NCBI GenBank assembly: GCA_007988745.1
Contig: BJUT01000012.1
Span: 1-64,000, forward strand
Source of the DNA: Pseudoalteromonas atlantica
GTDB taxonomy: Bacteria; Pseudomonadota; Gammaproteobacteria; Enterobacterales; Alteromonadaceae
DNA: 64,000 nt
Direction: 5' to 3'
Shown here: positions 1 to 9,700 of the stretch, in pieces
Layout of the letters: every line of letters starts with the position of its first letter
Position numbering within the stretch: position 1 is the first letter of the stretch
Program-made: the position numbers and the translations under genes
The notes under the pieces: model-generated
Databases searched by the model: none
The model's input: the letters and a program-made list of their open reading frames with translations, nothing else
What the model was told of the DNA's origin: nothing

Positions 1-1
1 A

Positions 2-73
2 ACCAAACACGCTGCTGCAAATTCAAACATCAAAGATCAACACGCCCTACTAATACGCGATTTAGAAAGCTGA
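2..73 (+). CDS. Possible C-terminal end of a gene entering from the left
   Basis: The window opens with an open plus-strand frame reading TKHAAANSNIKDQHALLIRD and three more residues before a TGA stop at 71-73. The composition looks protein-like, but only 23 codons are visible and the start lies outside the window. It would overlap the 3' end of the minus-strand MscS-type gene by 37 bp in convergent orientation. No family can be recognised. It may be only a chance open frame. Confidence 0.22.
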   Translation, partial: TKHAAANSNIKDQHALLIRDLES

Positions 74-768
74 CTATTCGGAATAATAATCATATTATTT
101 GGCAGCATTTTAACCCATGTAGAGCGCCAACCAATTTTCTCTACAAAGCCTTGCTCCTTAGACTCAAGCTCAATAAAATCCCCTACCCGTATGGGTTTAT
201 CTATAACAAGCTGTACGCCCGAAAAAAAGTTTTCAAGGGTGGGTTGCAGAGCAAGCGCCACCGCTAATGACGTAATACCTAACGAGGCAATAATAGGCGT
301 AATAGAAATACCCAAGGTGCCTAACAGCACTAAAGCCCCGACCGATAAAACGCTTACCCTAATAATGCCTTTAATAATACTTTGCGAATTAAAAATTACC
401 GCCGACTCTTTGCTGTAGTAATTAATGGTGCCCACAAAAAAGCGGTCAAAAAATAAAATAATAGCTACTAAGCCCAAAATAATATTAATGGTCGAAAACG
501 ACATATAGCTCGCAACCGGCTCGCCTTGTATTAACAACCCTTGCTCTATAATGGTGAGTAGCACAATAATTGTGCAAAGGGTGAGCGGTTTAGAGATAGA
601 GGCGATAAGTAAGCTATCGAATATAAATTTTGTATGAGAGGTCCACTTTTTAAGCCAGTACATTATAAAAAAGCGGATACAAAACAAAGCTATAGTTATA
701 GAAACTAAACAAATAGCAATAACCATCCAAGGTTGCTCTGTTAGGTTGTAAAAAGTAGTAGCAAACAT
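37..768 (-). CDS. MscS-family mechanosensitive ion channel, short form
   Basis: Inner-membrane protein of 243 residues. The first 150 residues hold several hydrophobic segments, and the pore-lining helix is followed by the beta-domain motif around LQPTLENFFSGVQLVIDKPI and the conserved IIIPNSQLSKSRI stretch. Family members gate in response to membrane tension and release solutes during osmotic downshock. The protein stops immediately after the beta domain. The C-terminal alpha/beta domain, which would follow in the usual form of roughly 280 residues or more, is absent, and no other frame continues it. It may be a naturally short variant or a 3'-truncated gene whose end was replaced. An upstream hairpin at 871-899 separates it from the sulfur-transport pair. 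Confidence 0.75.
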   Translation of the reverse strand: MFATTFYNLTEQPWMVIAICLVSITIALFCIRFFIMYWLKKWTSHTKFIFDSLLIASISKPLTLCTIIVLLTIIEQGLLIQGEPVASYMSFSTINIILGLVAIILFFDRFFVGTINYYSKESAVIFNSQSIIKGIIRVSVLSVGALVLLGTLGISITPIIASLGITSLAVALALQPTLENFFSGVQLVIDKPIRVGDFIELESKEQGFVEKIGWRSTWVKMLPNNMIIIPNSQLSKSRISRAC

Positions 769-870
769 TACTTACCTCTCTTTTATAAACTTAAAAGAGT
801 AAGCAGCAAGTTATGTACCTATATGAATAGTTAGCCAAGGCAAGGAAAGAGAGGCTATTTAAATAGGGTT

Positions 871-899
871 AAACTGGCAAGCTAATACCTGCCAGTTTT
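871..899 (-). terminator. Probable terminator after the YeeE/YedE pair
   Basis: AAACTGGCA and TGCCAGTTT form a 9-bp stem with a loop of about 10 bases. It lies 40 bp past the stop of the downstream YeeE/YedE half and before the MscS gene. The T-run after it on the minus strand is short, so termination may be partial. Confidence 0.5.
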
Positions 900-937
900 A
901 ATGAAGGACTAAGGCCGTATATCTTTCGAGGTTAAAT

Positions 938-1339
938 TTATACTTTTTTAGCTATCCACATACCGCCAAGTACGGCTGCAAAAAATAACCAAAATTCCAT
1001 TTTAAGTGAAGTAAGTTGCACAAGGCCAGGGCCTGGGCATATGCCGCTTAATCCCCATCCTAAACCAAACAGTACAGAGCCAGTGATTAGCCGAGGGCTA
1101 ATGTTTTTAACATCACTTAAAGTAAACGTATCACCAAGCAGTGGTTTATCTTTTTTGGCAACCCAAAACCATGCCAGCATCATTATTCCCATAGCCACAG
1201 CCATTACAATAATTAAACTGCCATCCCATTGGTTTTGAAAATTTAAAAAGTTAAGTACTTTGTCGGGATTTGTCATACCACTAATGATAAGCCCTAAACC
1301 AAATATAAATCCTAAAATAACATGAATTACTGCTGTCAT
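938..1339 (-). CDS. YeeE/YedE-family transporter half (DUF6691, PmpB-like)
   Basis: A 133-residue inner-membrane protein with about four hydrophobic segments. The hallmark of the YeeE/YedE family is visible as LSGICPGPGL near residue 107, where the cysteine sits in a C-P-G context. Family members move thiosulfate or other sulfur species across the inner membrane. This is the second half of a split pair: it starts 4 bp after the stop of the partner gene, so the two are surely translated together. In other bacteria such pairs sit beside sulfide-sensing regulators and persulfide enzymes, none of which is seen here. The substrate is inferred from the family only. Confidence 0.8.
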   Translation of the reverse strand: MTAVIHVILGFIFGLGLIISGMTNPDKVLNFLNFQNQWDGSLIIVMAVAMGIMMLAWFWVAKKDKPLLGDTFTLSDVKNISPRLITGSVLFGLGWGLSGICPGPGLVQLTSLKMEFWLFFAAVLGGMWIAKKV

Positions 1340-1343
1340 TTTT

Positions 1344-1757
1344 TTACCCTACTAGGTTTGCTGTAATTATAGCCACGGCCATAAATGTACATGTTGAAAC
1401 CCACGAACGGGTAGAAAAACGCGACATGCCACATACGCCATGGCCACTTGTACAGCCATTAGCTAATGAGGTGCCCATACCGACAAGTAGCCCAGCTACA
1501 ACTATAAGCACAGGCGATAAGCTCAGCTCACCTTCTAATAAAGACGGCGCAAATATACGCACCGCAATACCGGCTAATAATAGCCCTGCAATAAAGTATA
1601 ATTTCCAACGCGACTCAGCCGTTTGCTTATTAAAAACAGATTTAACAATGCCTGATATACCGGCTATTTTTCCGTATAAAACCAGTAATAGTGCGCACGC
1701 TATTCCTATTAAAGCACCCCCTATAGCTGCCGCTATTGGCGTAAACTCTGTAACCAT
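1344..1757 (-). CDS. YeeE/YedE-family transporter half (PmpA-like)
   Basis: Membrane protein of about 137 residues with four to five hydrophobic segments and the motif NGCTSGHGVCGMSR near residue 105, which carries the conserved cysteine of YeeE/YedE sulfur transporters. I place the start at the methionine of MVTEFTPIAA, directly after the stop of the FadL-type gene. A start nine codons further upstream would overlap that gene. The pair probably forms one functional unit for import or export of a sulfur compound. FadL, then PmpA-like, then PmpB-like are nearly contiguous and so look like one operon. Confidence 0.8.
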   Translation of the reverse strand: MVTEFTPIAAAIGGALIGIACALLLVLYGKIAGISGIVKSVFNKQTAESRWKLYFIAGLLLAGIAVRIFAPSLLEGELSLSPVLIVVAGLLVGMGTSLANGCTSGHGVCGMSRFSTRSWVSTCTFMAVAIITANLVG

Positions 1758-1758
1758 T

Positions 1759-3030
1759 TTATATTCCCCAAACAACCGACACACCTAGGCCTGATTGCTC
1801 CATTTCAATTGATACTTGTTGGTTTGGCGCTAAGTAGTTAGCACCCGATACTTTTTTAGCTGGCGAGTAAAAAGCCATTGCATTTAATTGTACCGTGTTA
1901 CTAATAGAATGGCTAAACCCCGTAGTAAAATGCCATTCTTGCACACCTGGCGCTAAAATATTAAGTAAAACGTTTGATGAAGGAATAGGTTGCTCTGTAT
2001 ACGAAATACCAAAGCGAATTTTTTGTTTTGCTGTACGCTGCCACTGATAGCCAAGTTTATAAATGGTCATATCGTCCCAACCAAAGCCTGCGCCTGCATC
2101 GGCACCTAGTGGAGCCGACATTAAATTATCAATCGGGTTAGCAATGCTGTTTACTTCACTGTAATTTATTTTTTGCCAATCAAATACAAGCTGGTTGTTT
2201 GGCGTAATTTTATAAGCTGCGCCAATTTGAAGCGAACTAGGTAAATCAAATCCACCTTGCTCTGCAAACAAACCTTTATAGCTATCAAACTCTTGCATAG
2301 ATACTGATGAGCGGTAACTTGCTCCCAAGCTTAATGACGAGTTTATATCTTGGCTAATACCTAATTGAATACCTAAGCCTGTGCTGGTGTCAGTGCCATT
2401 ATTAGTAAGGGCTTGGGGCGATTGCGAAAAAGGCGCAAAGTTTCCAAGGCCTGTAGCTTTAAACTGCTGCACTGCATAAATTGGTGATACACCAAGGCGT
2501 ATTTGCTCGTTAAGTTTGTAGCTTATTGTTGGGCTAATAAACATTTGCTTTAAATCAACACCAGTAGTGCCAGCATAAAATGTGCCTTCAGGCTCTGAAT
2601 CGGCGCTGTAGTCGGTGTTCATACCGCCATTACCATAAACTAATAAGCCAATACTTACTTTGTCATTAAGCTGGTGGCCAATAGCAAACTCAGGAATAGC
2701 AAATAAAGTGTTATCACTTTTTTGGGTTTTTGCTTGCAGGTAAAATGCGTCAGGGTAAAAGGTATCTACATCGGATGCTGAGTATTTTCGATCAGGCGAA
2801 AAAAGCTCCAAGCCCACAGATAATTGCGTACCATTAGCTAAAAAGGTAGCAGGGTTATTAGCGCCAGACATTAACTCTTCAGATAGCGCAACACCCGCAC
2901 CCGCCATGCCTTTGTGGGTCATGCCATAACCATGAGTAAAATACCCATTGGTAGCAAATGCGTTAAACGAACCTAAAGTAAGGGTTAGGGCCAAACCAGA
3001 TACTAACTTATTTTTCATTTTGATAGACAT
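1759..3030 (-). CDS. OmpP1/FadL-type outer-membrane transporter
   Basis: A 423-residue outer-membrane beta-barrel. It has a signal peptide ending near AFA-TNGYFTHGYG, and the mature N-terminus shows the FadL pattern (GYG, KGMAGAGVAL, NNPAT) that forms the hatch and S3-kink region. The body has alternating barrel strands. Members carry long-chain fatty acids or other hydrophobic molecules through the outer membrane by lateral diffusion. It is the first gene of an apparent operon with the two YeeE/YedE halves, which suggests a link to an unusual sulfur-containing or hydrophobic substrate, though that is only context. The start could also be the second methionine, four codons in. Confidence 0.85.
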   Translation of the reverse strand: MSIKMKNKLVSGLALTLTLGSFNAFATNGYFTHGYGMTHKGMAGAGVALSEELMSGANNPATFLANGTQLSVGLELFSPDRKYSASDVDTFYPDAFYLQAKTQKSDNTLFAIPEFAIGHQLNDKVSIGLLVYGNGGMNTDYSADSEPEGTFYAGTTGVDLKQMFISPTISYKLNEQIRLGVSPIYAVQQFKATGLGNFAPFSQSPQALTNNGTDTSTGLGIQLGISQDINSSLSLGASYRSSVSMQEFDSYKGLFAEQGGFDLPSSLQIGAAYKITPNNQLVFDWQKINYSEVNSIANPIDNLMSAPLGADAGAGFGWDDMTIYKLGYQWQRTAKQKIRFGISYTEQPIPSSNVLLNILAPGVQEWHFTTGFSHSISNTVQLNAMAFYSPAKKVSGANYLAPNQQVSIEMEQSGLGVSVVWGI

Positions 3031-3203
3031 ACGTAGTGGGAAAACGCGGACAATAGCTAATTTTCTATATTCAAAAAAGGAATTTAAATCGATTACTTAT
3101 AGTAAAAAGGAATACTGAACGAGAGGGGTAAGCCACTGTTTAGCGCAGTAATTATTAGATGGTTTAATACTGCTATTGAATCAATCATTTACCTAAAAAG
3201 CAC

Positions 3204-3230
3204 AAAGCGGTGAAAAGGGTTCACCGCTTT
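3204..3230 (-). terminator. Terminator of the sugar-porter operon
   Basis: A perfect 11-bp stem, AAAGCGGTGAA pairing with TTCACCGCTTT around a five-base loop, begins 10 bp past the stop of the sugar-porter gene. It is followed on the minus strand by a T-rich stretch. Confidence 0.75.
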
Positions 3231-3239
3231 CAGGGCTAA

Positions 3240-4670
3240 TTACATAGACTCAAGTGTTTTACCACGGGTTTCTGTAATGTATTTGGCCACAAAAAATATG
3301 CTAATAAGTGCCGATAAAGCATAAAATCCGTACGCTCCGGCAAGGCCTATGTTAGCCAGCATAATAGGGAAGGTCATGGTAATGGCAAAGTTAGCAATCC
3401 ACTGCGCGCTTGCAGCAACAGCAAGCGCTGCCCCACGAATACGGTTATTAAACATTTCGCCTAATAACACCCACACAACGGGGCCCCAACTTAAACCAAA
3501 AAATACCACAAATAAGTTAGCCATAATAAGCGCGAACGTACCCATGTTATCGCTAAGTACAAGCTTGCCTGCTTCATCAAGGCCTGCGCTGCCAAATATA
3601 TAAGTAAGCGCGCTTAAGCTGATAAACATACCAATACTGCCTACTAATAGCAGTGGCTTACGGCCAATTTTGTCAACAAGGGCAATAGCAATAAAGGTCG
3701 ATACAATATTAGTCGTACCCGCTAATACATTTATAAATAACGATTGCGACTCATCAAACCCAGCAGCTTGCCAAAGCTCAGAGCCGTAATAAAACACCAC
3801 GTTAATACCTACAAATTGCTGAAACACACTCAGCGCAACACCCGCCCATACAATCGGGTGTACTTTTTTACTGCCATCAATAAATAAGTCGCGAATACTT
3901 GGCTTTTTATCGCTGCGTAAGGAGCTTTTAACATCGCTTATTTGCTCAGCAACGTTGTCGTTCGAAATTTTACTAAATACTGTTTTTGCATCGTCTACTT
4001 TACCTTGCGCCACTAAATAACGAGGCGACTCAGGAATAAACAACACACCCACTAAAAACAGTATTGCAGGCACAAGCTCAGCCCAAAACATCCAACGCCA
4101 AGCGGCTATATCAAGCATTAAAATATTTTGCGCACTACCTGCTGCATCAGCAATTAAATAGTTACTTAAAAATGCAGCAAATAAACCCAATACAATAGCG
4201 AGTTGTTGTAATGTAGCTAAACGACCACGAAGGGCTGGTGGTGCAACCTCTGCAATATAAGCCGGCGCTAATACCGATGCAGCACCAATACCTAAGCCAC
4301 CAAATAAGCGGTAAAAAATAAACTCGGCCGAGCTTTCGCTAATGCCCGAACCAAACGCACTAATGGCAAAAATAATCGCGGTGATGATCATAATTGCACG
4401 CCGGCCAAACTTATCAGCCAGCGGCCCCGCAGCAAGTGCACCTAAGGCACAGCCAAGTAATACAGACGCTACGTTAAAGCCCGTAGCTACACTGCTTGAA
4501 TTAAACGCATTACCGAGTGCCGACACCGTGCCGTTAATAACACCCGAGTCAAAACCAAATAAAAAGCCACCAATAGCAGCCACGGCAGAGATAAAAATTA
4601 CGTAAAAAAGAGAGCATGTGCCCAATGTGTGCGCCGAGCTATTACTGCTCGGCGAGAGAGGTGATGTCAT
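3240..4670 (-). CDS. Sugar-porter family MFS transporter
   Basis: A 476-residue inner-membrane protein with twelve predicted membrane segments. It shows the full sugar-porter signature set: GFDSGVINGT in the first helix, ADKFGRR in loop 2-3, PESPRYLV after helix 6, QQFVGINVVFYYG in helix 7, DKIGRKPLL in loop 8-9, and TETRGKTLE at the C-terminus. These proteins import hexoses or pentoses, usually by proton symport. An AGGA ribosome site lies nine bases before the ATG. Only 37 bp separate it from the FecR gene upstream, so it is probably the last gene of a sigma-FecR-transporter operon and supplies the inner-membrane step for whatever the divergent TonB receptor brings in. Confidence 0.9.
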   Translation of the reverse strand: MTSPLSPSSNSSAHTLGTCSLFYVIFISAVAAIGGFLFGFDSGVINGTVSALGNAFNSSSVATGFNVASVLLGCALGALAAGPLADKFGRRAIMIITAIIFAISAFGSGISESSAEFIFYRLFGGLGIGAASVLAPAYIAEVAPPALRGRLATLQQLAIVLGLFAAFLSNYLIADAAGSAQNILMLDIAAWRWMFWAELVPAILFLVGVLFIPESPRYLVAQGKVDDAKTVFSKISNDNVAEQISDVKSSLRSDKKPSIRDLFIDGSKKVHPIVWAGVALSVFQQFVGINVVFYYGSELWQAAGFDESQSLFINVLAGTTNIVSTFIAIALVDKIGRKPLLLVGSIGMFISLSALTYIFGSAGLDEAGKLVLSDNMGTFALIMANLFVVFFGLSWGPVVWVLLGEMFNNRIRGAALAVAASAQWIANFAITMTFPIMLANIGLAGAYGFYALSALISIFFVAKYITETRGKTLESM

Positions 4671-4707
4671 AATTGTGTGTCCTGGTTTTTTATTATTGTG
4701 TACTTTA

Positions 4708-5802
4708 CTATATTGAGACGTGTGGTGCTGCGTATTTTAAACGAATTTTATCTGGGCTAACTCTTTCATAATCAATATTAAAATTATTGTTTAATACTTC
4801 TAGCAGTCCTTTAATATCGCCCGTTTTGAACATGCCAGCTACTTGTACTTTTTTGAGACGGTCATCCTCTGAAAGCTCGAAATCTATATTTGTATAGCGG
4901 CTGATTTCAGCCATGGCTTCAGCAAGTGATTCACCTCTAAATATTAAGCTACCTTTACGCCACGATAATCTAGCGGCTACATCCATAGGATCAACTTTTT
5001 CGGCCGCTTTAGCAATTTTGCCTTTGAAGCTTAAATCAAGTTTTTCTCCCTTTGACACCGAAGTTGAACTATTTGATAAATACTGACCTTGTTTATTAGT
5101 CCCTTGGGAAAGATTTGGTAACGGTTTGGTACTTTGCTCTGCAACAAGGACTTTGCCATCTGTCACAATCAGTTCTATTTGCTTTTGACCTACTTCTACA
5201 TTAAATGCAGTACCAACAGCCTGAATAACTTTATCACCAGCGATAACACTTAAAGGGCGCATTTTATCGTGAGCTACGTCTATATGAATTTCGCCACGCA
5301 GTAAATTTATTACGCGAGCGTGTTGGGTATACCTCACTTGAACAAAGCTATTTGTGTTTAAGGTGATTTTACTTTTATCAGAAAGCAGTATGTCCTTACT
5401 TTCACCTACGTCGGTTTGAAAATTAAGCTGTTTAGCAACCACAGCTGATTGATTAACCGGGTAAAAAAATGAAAAGTTAAACGCTTCTTGAAAAAAGCTA
5501 AGTGCAACAGCTAATAAAATAGATGCAGCTGTTGCACCTAACCACACAGGGAGGCGTTTTTGTTTTACTGGTGTTTGTGGAAACAGATCTGACAAGCGGC
5601 TGAGGTCGTCCATTTTGTCCCACAGCTGTGCTACTTCAAGTAACACCTCTACATTTTTATAAGATTGTGACAACCATTGCTTTAATGCTTGTTCTTCGAG
5701 CTTAGACAGTCCACGATCAAGTTTAGCCAGCCACTCACTTGCTTTATCAAGGCGCGCATCGTCGCTAGTGTTTCGTTCGTTTATATGATGAACATTACTC
5801 AT
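4708..5802 (-). CDS. FecR-family transmembrane sigma regulator
   Basis: About 364 residues. It has an N-terminal DUF4880-like region (ASEWLAKLDRGLS, WLSQSYKNVE), one membrane helix near residues 92-108 (WLGATAASILLAVALSFF), a periplasmic FecR domain (TDVGESKDILLSDKSKITLN to a VTDGKVLV stretch) and a C-terminal DUF4974-like domain. FecR proteins sit in the inner membrane, touch the STN domain of an outer-membrane receptor in the periplasm and switch the partner ECF sigma factor. I chose the start at MSNVHHINE because GGAGG lies five bases before it. It overlaps the sigma gene by 8 bp, so translation is coupled. Confidence 0.87.
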   Translation of the reverse strand: MSNVHHINERNTSDDARLDKASEWLAKLDRGLSKLEEQALKQWLSQSYKNVEVLLEVAQLWDKMDDLSRLSDLFPQTPVKQKRLPVWLGATAASILLAVALSFFQEAFNFSFFYPVNQSAVVAKQLNFQTDVGESKDILLSDKSKITLNTNSFVQVRYTQHARVINLLRGEIHIDVAHDKMRPLSVIAGDKVIQAVGTAFNVEVGQKQIELIVTDGKVLVAEQSTKPLPNLSQGTNKQGQYLSNSSTSVSKGEKLDLSFKGKIAKAAEKVDPMDVAARLSWRKGSLIFRGESLAEAMAEISRYTNIDFELSEDDRLKKVQVAGMFKTGDIKGLLEVLNNNFNIDYERVSPDKIRLKYAAPHVSI

Positions 5803-6367
5803 TCCTCCCTCCTGCATTTAGCTGCGAAGAAGTATTTGGTTGCCCATAAACACTTTTTGTAGATTGACGCATAAATTGCGTACAACGTTTCATGCCTGTT
5901 GCTATATGTTTTTCCACGGTACTTTCACTAAGGTTTAATTGAGCAGCAATTTCTCGCTGCGAATAACCATACACTTTTTTTAATACAAACACTTTACGGC
6001 ACTGCACAGGTAAAAGCCGTATGGCTTCACAAAAATTAGAAAATTCACTATCGGTGAGTGCTTTTTCGTACATTTCGTCTTGCTGGTGTTCCGATAAGAG
6101 TTGCTCTAACGCTTCCATGTTGTCGATCCCATCGACTAGGCGTATATTGGCTTGCTTTTGGTAATCGAGCGCTAAATTTCGCGCCGTTTTATAAATAAAA
6201 GATTTTGGTGAGCTTATGTTTTCAGTGTTTTTAATCTGACAAATTCGCACATAAGTTTCTTGCACTATATCTTCAATTTCATGTGGCGGCACTATACGTG
6301 CAACTACATTTGAGAGACTTTTGCGCGAGGCCAAATAGACCTTATAAAAAAGTGTGTCTTTCGTCAT
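5795..6367 (-). CDS. ECF RNA polymerase sigma factor, FecI-like
   Basis: A 190-residue cytoplasmic sigma-70 family factor. Region 2 is visible around EIEDIVQETYVRIC and SFIYKTARNLALDYQK, and region 4 around LPVQCRKVFVLKKVYGYSQR and AAQLNLSESTVEKHI, a clear helix-turn-helix. There is no sigma 1.1 or region 3, which fits the ECF group. It heads the operon with FecR and the sugar porter and lies divergent to the STN-containing TonB receptor. By the Fec paradigm, ligand binding at that receptor would signal through FecR to release this factor for transcription of the receptor operon. Confidence 0.9.
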   Translation of the reverse strand: MTKDTLFYKVYLASRKSLSNVVARIVPPHEIEDIVQETYVRICQIKNTENISSPKSFIYKTARNLALDYQKQANIRLVDGIDNMEALEQLLSEHQQDEMYEKALTDSEFSNFCEAIRLLPVQCRKVFVLKKVYGYSQREIAAQLNLSESTVEKHIATGMKRCTQFMRQSTKSVYGQPNTSSQLNAGGRNE

Positions 6368-6723
6368 TTAGTGTGTGTCTCGTGTGTGTGTTTACGGCAA
6401 TTATTGTTATTGTTTTGCCAATACAAACTAAGACGAATGGTAAGAAAAAATCCGCCATTAAATTTAAAAAATAAATAAGTTTTTTTATTTTTAAATTTAA
6501 TGTTCACTAACCGCAAAGGGCATAAAGCTTGTAATGTAAAGGCGAAGTGTACTACAGTTTTTGCCATTATAAATACCTTACTAAGTACTGGCTCTGTACT
6601 TTAGAAACTTTAACTTTTTAATTAATAAGTAAAAAATTGCAATGTGGACTGTATTTTTAATTGTTTAAAAATACAGTTAAAAGCGCAAACAATAAAAATA
6701 ATAAAGGCATAAAAAAAATTAGC
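6368..6723. other. AT-rich divergent intergenic region
   Basis: About 350 bp between the sigma-factor gene and the TonB receptor. It must hold both divergent promoters. It is very AT-rich, with long A-runs towards the right end, and I could not place a convincing -35/-10 pair or operator by eye. Open frames here are not protein-like. Confidence 0.5.
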
Positions 6724-9700
6724 ATGGCTAGTCAAAAAAATAATTTATTAAAAAAAAATAAAAAAAATTTATGGAGGAAAATAAAAAGTCACTCGTCTTT
6801 GTTCTGTGTGTGGCCAAAAACTATACACAAGGAATATTTACATTTGCCGCTTTGTTTACCGCTTTATGCGCTGGTTTTTAGCTTACTCACCACCGAGGTA
6901 AAAGCGAGCGCTGTAAACGATAAAGCTGTGTTTAATATTCCAAGACAAAGGGCCGATTTATCGCTAATAAATTTTGCCGAGCAAGCCGATATTACTTTGC
7001 TTTTTCCGCTGGATAAAATTCAGCAGTTACAAACAAATACTATTGCTGGCGAGTATTCAATAATAAACGCATTACAGATTTTACTCGATGGCACAGGGTT
7101 GCAACCGCATGTTAGCGAAGATGGGCAAATATCTATTTTAATAGACCCAAGTTTCGAGAGAACTGACAACATGGCTAACTATAAAAAAAATGGCGTGTCC
7201 AGTGCTGTACTAGCTGTACTAAGCACAATGGCAACGCTCCCTGCAGTGGCAGAGACAGCAGCACAAGAACCAGAAATAATTGAAGTACGCGGGATCAGGG
7301 GCTCGCTTGGCCGAGCTATGGATGCCAAAAGAGAAGCGGGCGGCGTGGTCGACTCCATTTCAGCAGAAGATATTGGTAAATTTCCTGACACAAATTTAGC
7401 TGAGTCTTTACAGCGAATTACGGGGGTTTCAATAGACCGTTCAGGCGGTGAAGGGCAGCTTATTACGGTGCGTGGTTTTGGCCCGCAGTTTAATACTGTG
7501 CTTGTAAATGGTCGCCAAATGGCCTCTGAAAATCAAAGCCGTGCGTTTAGCTTTGATACTATTGCATCAGAGCTAGTTAAAAGCTTAGATGTATTTAAAA
7601 CCTCAACAGCCACTATGCAATCTGGTGGTATTGGCTCAACAGTAAATGTAAATACTGCGCGACCATTTGCGATTAGCGGTTTTAAAGTGGCAGGTAGCGT
7701 TAAGGGTATTTACGATGAAAATAGCGAAGAAACTACACCTGAAATTTCTGGATTAATTAGTAATACATTTAATGATGACACATTGGGGGTTTTGTTCGCT
7801 GTTTCTCGCCAAGAGCGCGAAACACGCTTAAACCAGGCGCAGGTAGACGGCTGGTTAGAAAACGTGGGCGTCCCAAACCCGCAAACTCAAAGCGGGCAAG
7901 CATACACCGGTAATATTTTTTCGCCGCGTAATTACGATCATAAAGTAACAACAGAAACACGTACACGTACCAATGCAAACTTAGTAATACAGTACGCACC
8001 TTCAGATGATTTAGTTATCACTGCTGATGCGCTCTATTCTGATTTTGATGTAGAAGCAGACACAACGTCTTATGGGCATTGGTTTACAGCGCCAAACTTA
8101 GAAGGCTTTGGCGGCGCTGCAGGGCCAACTGTTGATGAAAATGGCACTGTGGTTGATTTATATCAAGAGGTAGGCCTTGCCACCGATATGCACGCTAAAA
8201 AGTTTGATCGTTTAACCAACTCTAGCGCATTAGGTTTAAACTTTGATTGGCATGTAAACGATAACTTAAATATGAAGTTTGATTTAAGCCACTCAAAAGC
8301 TGAGCGTGAGGCTAATAATGGTGGCGGGGATCAGTTATCGTTGATTGGCTATGCTAACCGAGTTCGATTTGAAGTGGATGGCGGTATTTTACCTTATGCG
8401 AGTGAGTTTGCCTCTGCTAACCCTAACATTTATAGCGGCCAGCAAGAGCTGGACGGTGTTGCTTATAACCCTGCAGTTACACCAGATGGCGTATCAAACC
8501 ATTTAGATACAGCCAATAGCCGAGCACATGTAATGCTACGCCGTGGTTGGGCTGTAGAAGATACCGTGGATCAGTTTCGTTGGGATAGCATTTGGCATAA
8601 CGATGGTACATCAGGCCTAGTCTCGGTCAAATTTGGTGCTATGTATTCAACTGAAACAAAAAATCTCGATCGTTGGGATAACGAAGGTGTTGGTATTCAC
8701 TGTACTTTTTGTGGTTACCCAGATGACCCAAGTATGGATGGCTTAGCGCAATTTGTATTTGACGCAGGGGATGACTTTTTATCTGATGTGAGCGGCAGCG
8801 GTCGTATGCCAACGTCATGGCTTGCACATGATGGTGAGGCAAACTTTGCGTACCTTGAGCAAATAGCTGCAGCGAATGGTCAGCCTATTAGTTTTGATGC
8901 AGTTAAGCGTAATAAGTCGTTTGAGATAACTGAAGATACTTTCTCGTTTTATACAGAATTTGATTTTGAAGCTGAACTTGCAGGCATGCCTTTATACGCA
9001 ACAGCCGGCTTTAGATACGAAAGCACCGATGTAGAAGTAAAAGGCACAGACGAGCCAGTTAGTGCATTAACGATCTTAGATAAAACGGAAATGCTCGCAA
9101 ACTTTGGCGCCGTAGAAAATATTTCAGCAAGTTCAGATTACGAAGCGATTTTACCTAACTTTAGTGTAAAGCTTGAAATAAGCGATGAGCTAATAGCACG
9201 TGCTGCTGTATCACAAACAATTACACGACCAACACTCGATAGTATGTCGCCTGTAACTGTAATCGAAACAACTCGGCAGGGGGGCAATTTAACATCAAGC
9301 TCTGGTAACCCTGAACTTGAACCGTTTACCTCTGATAACTTAGATTTATCATTAGAGTGGTATTACGCTGATGCCAGTTATTTATCCGCTGGTTACTTTA
9401 GAAAGAATGTTGCTAACTTCATTATCAATACCACTGAAGATTTAACCTTTGAATTGTCTGGTGGCGGATTGTTGACTGACCCTTCAACAGGTAACGATGT
9501 AGATAACCCTGATGCAGCCGACTCAACGGCTGTATTTACAAACACCTTACCAAATAATAGCGAATCGGCGATTGTTGATGGCTGGGAAATAGCCTTACAG
9601 CATAGTTTTGACAGTGGCTTTGGCTTTATGGTTAATGCAACATTTGTAGACAGTGATGCAGAGCTAGACCCTGCAGATATAACTCAAGTATTTGCATTAA

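Noticed and set aside
6364..6567. 67-codon minus-strand frame upstream of the FecI-like gene
   Set aside because: Lysine, asparagine and phenylalanine runs reflect base composition only; it sits where the divergent promoters must be.
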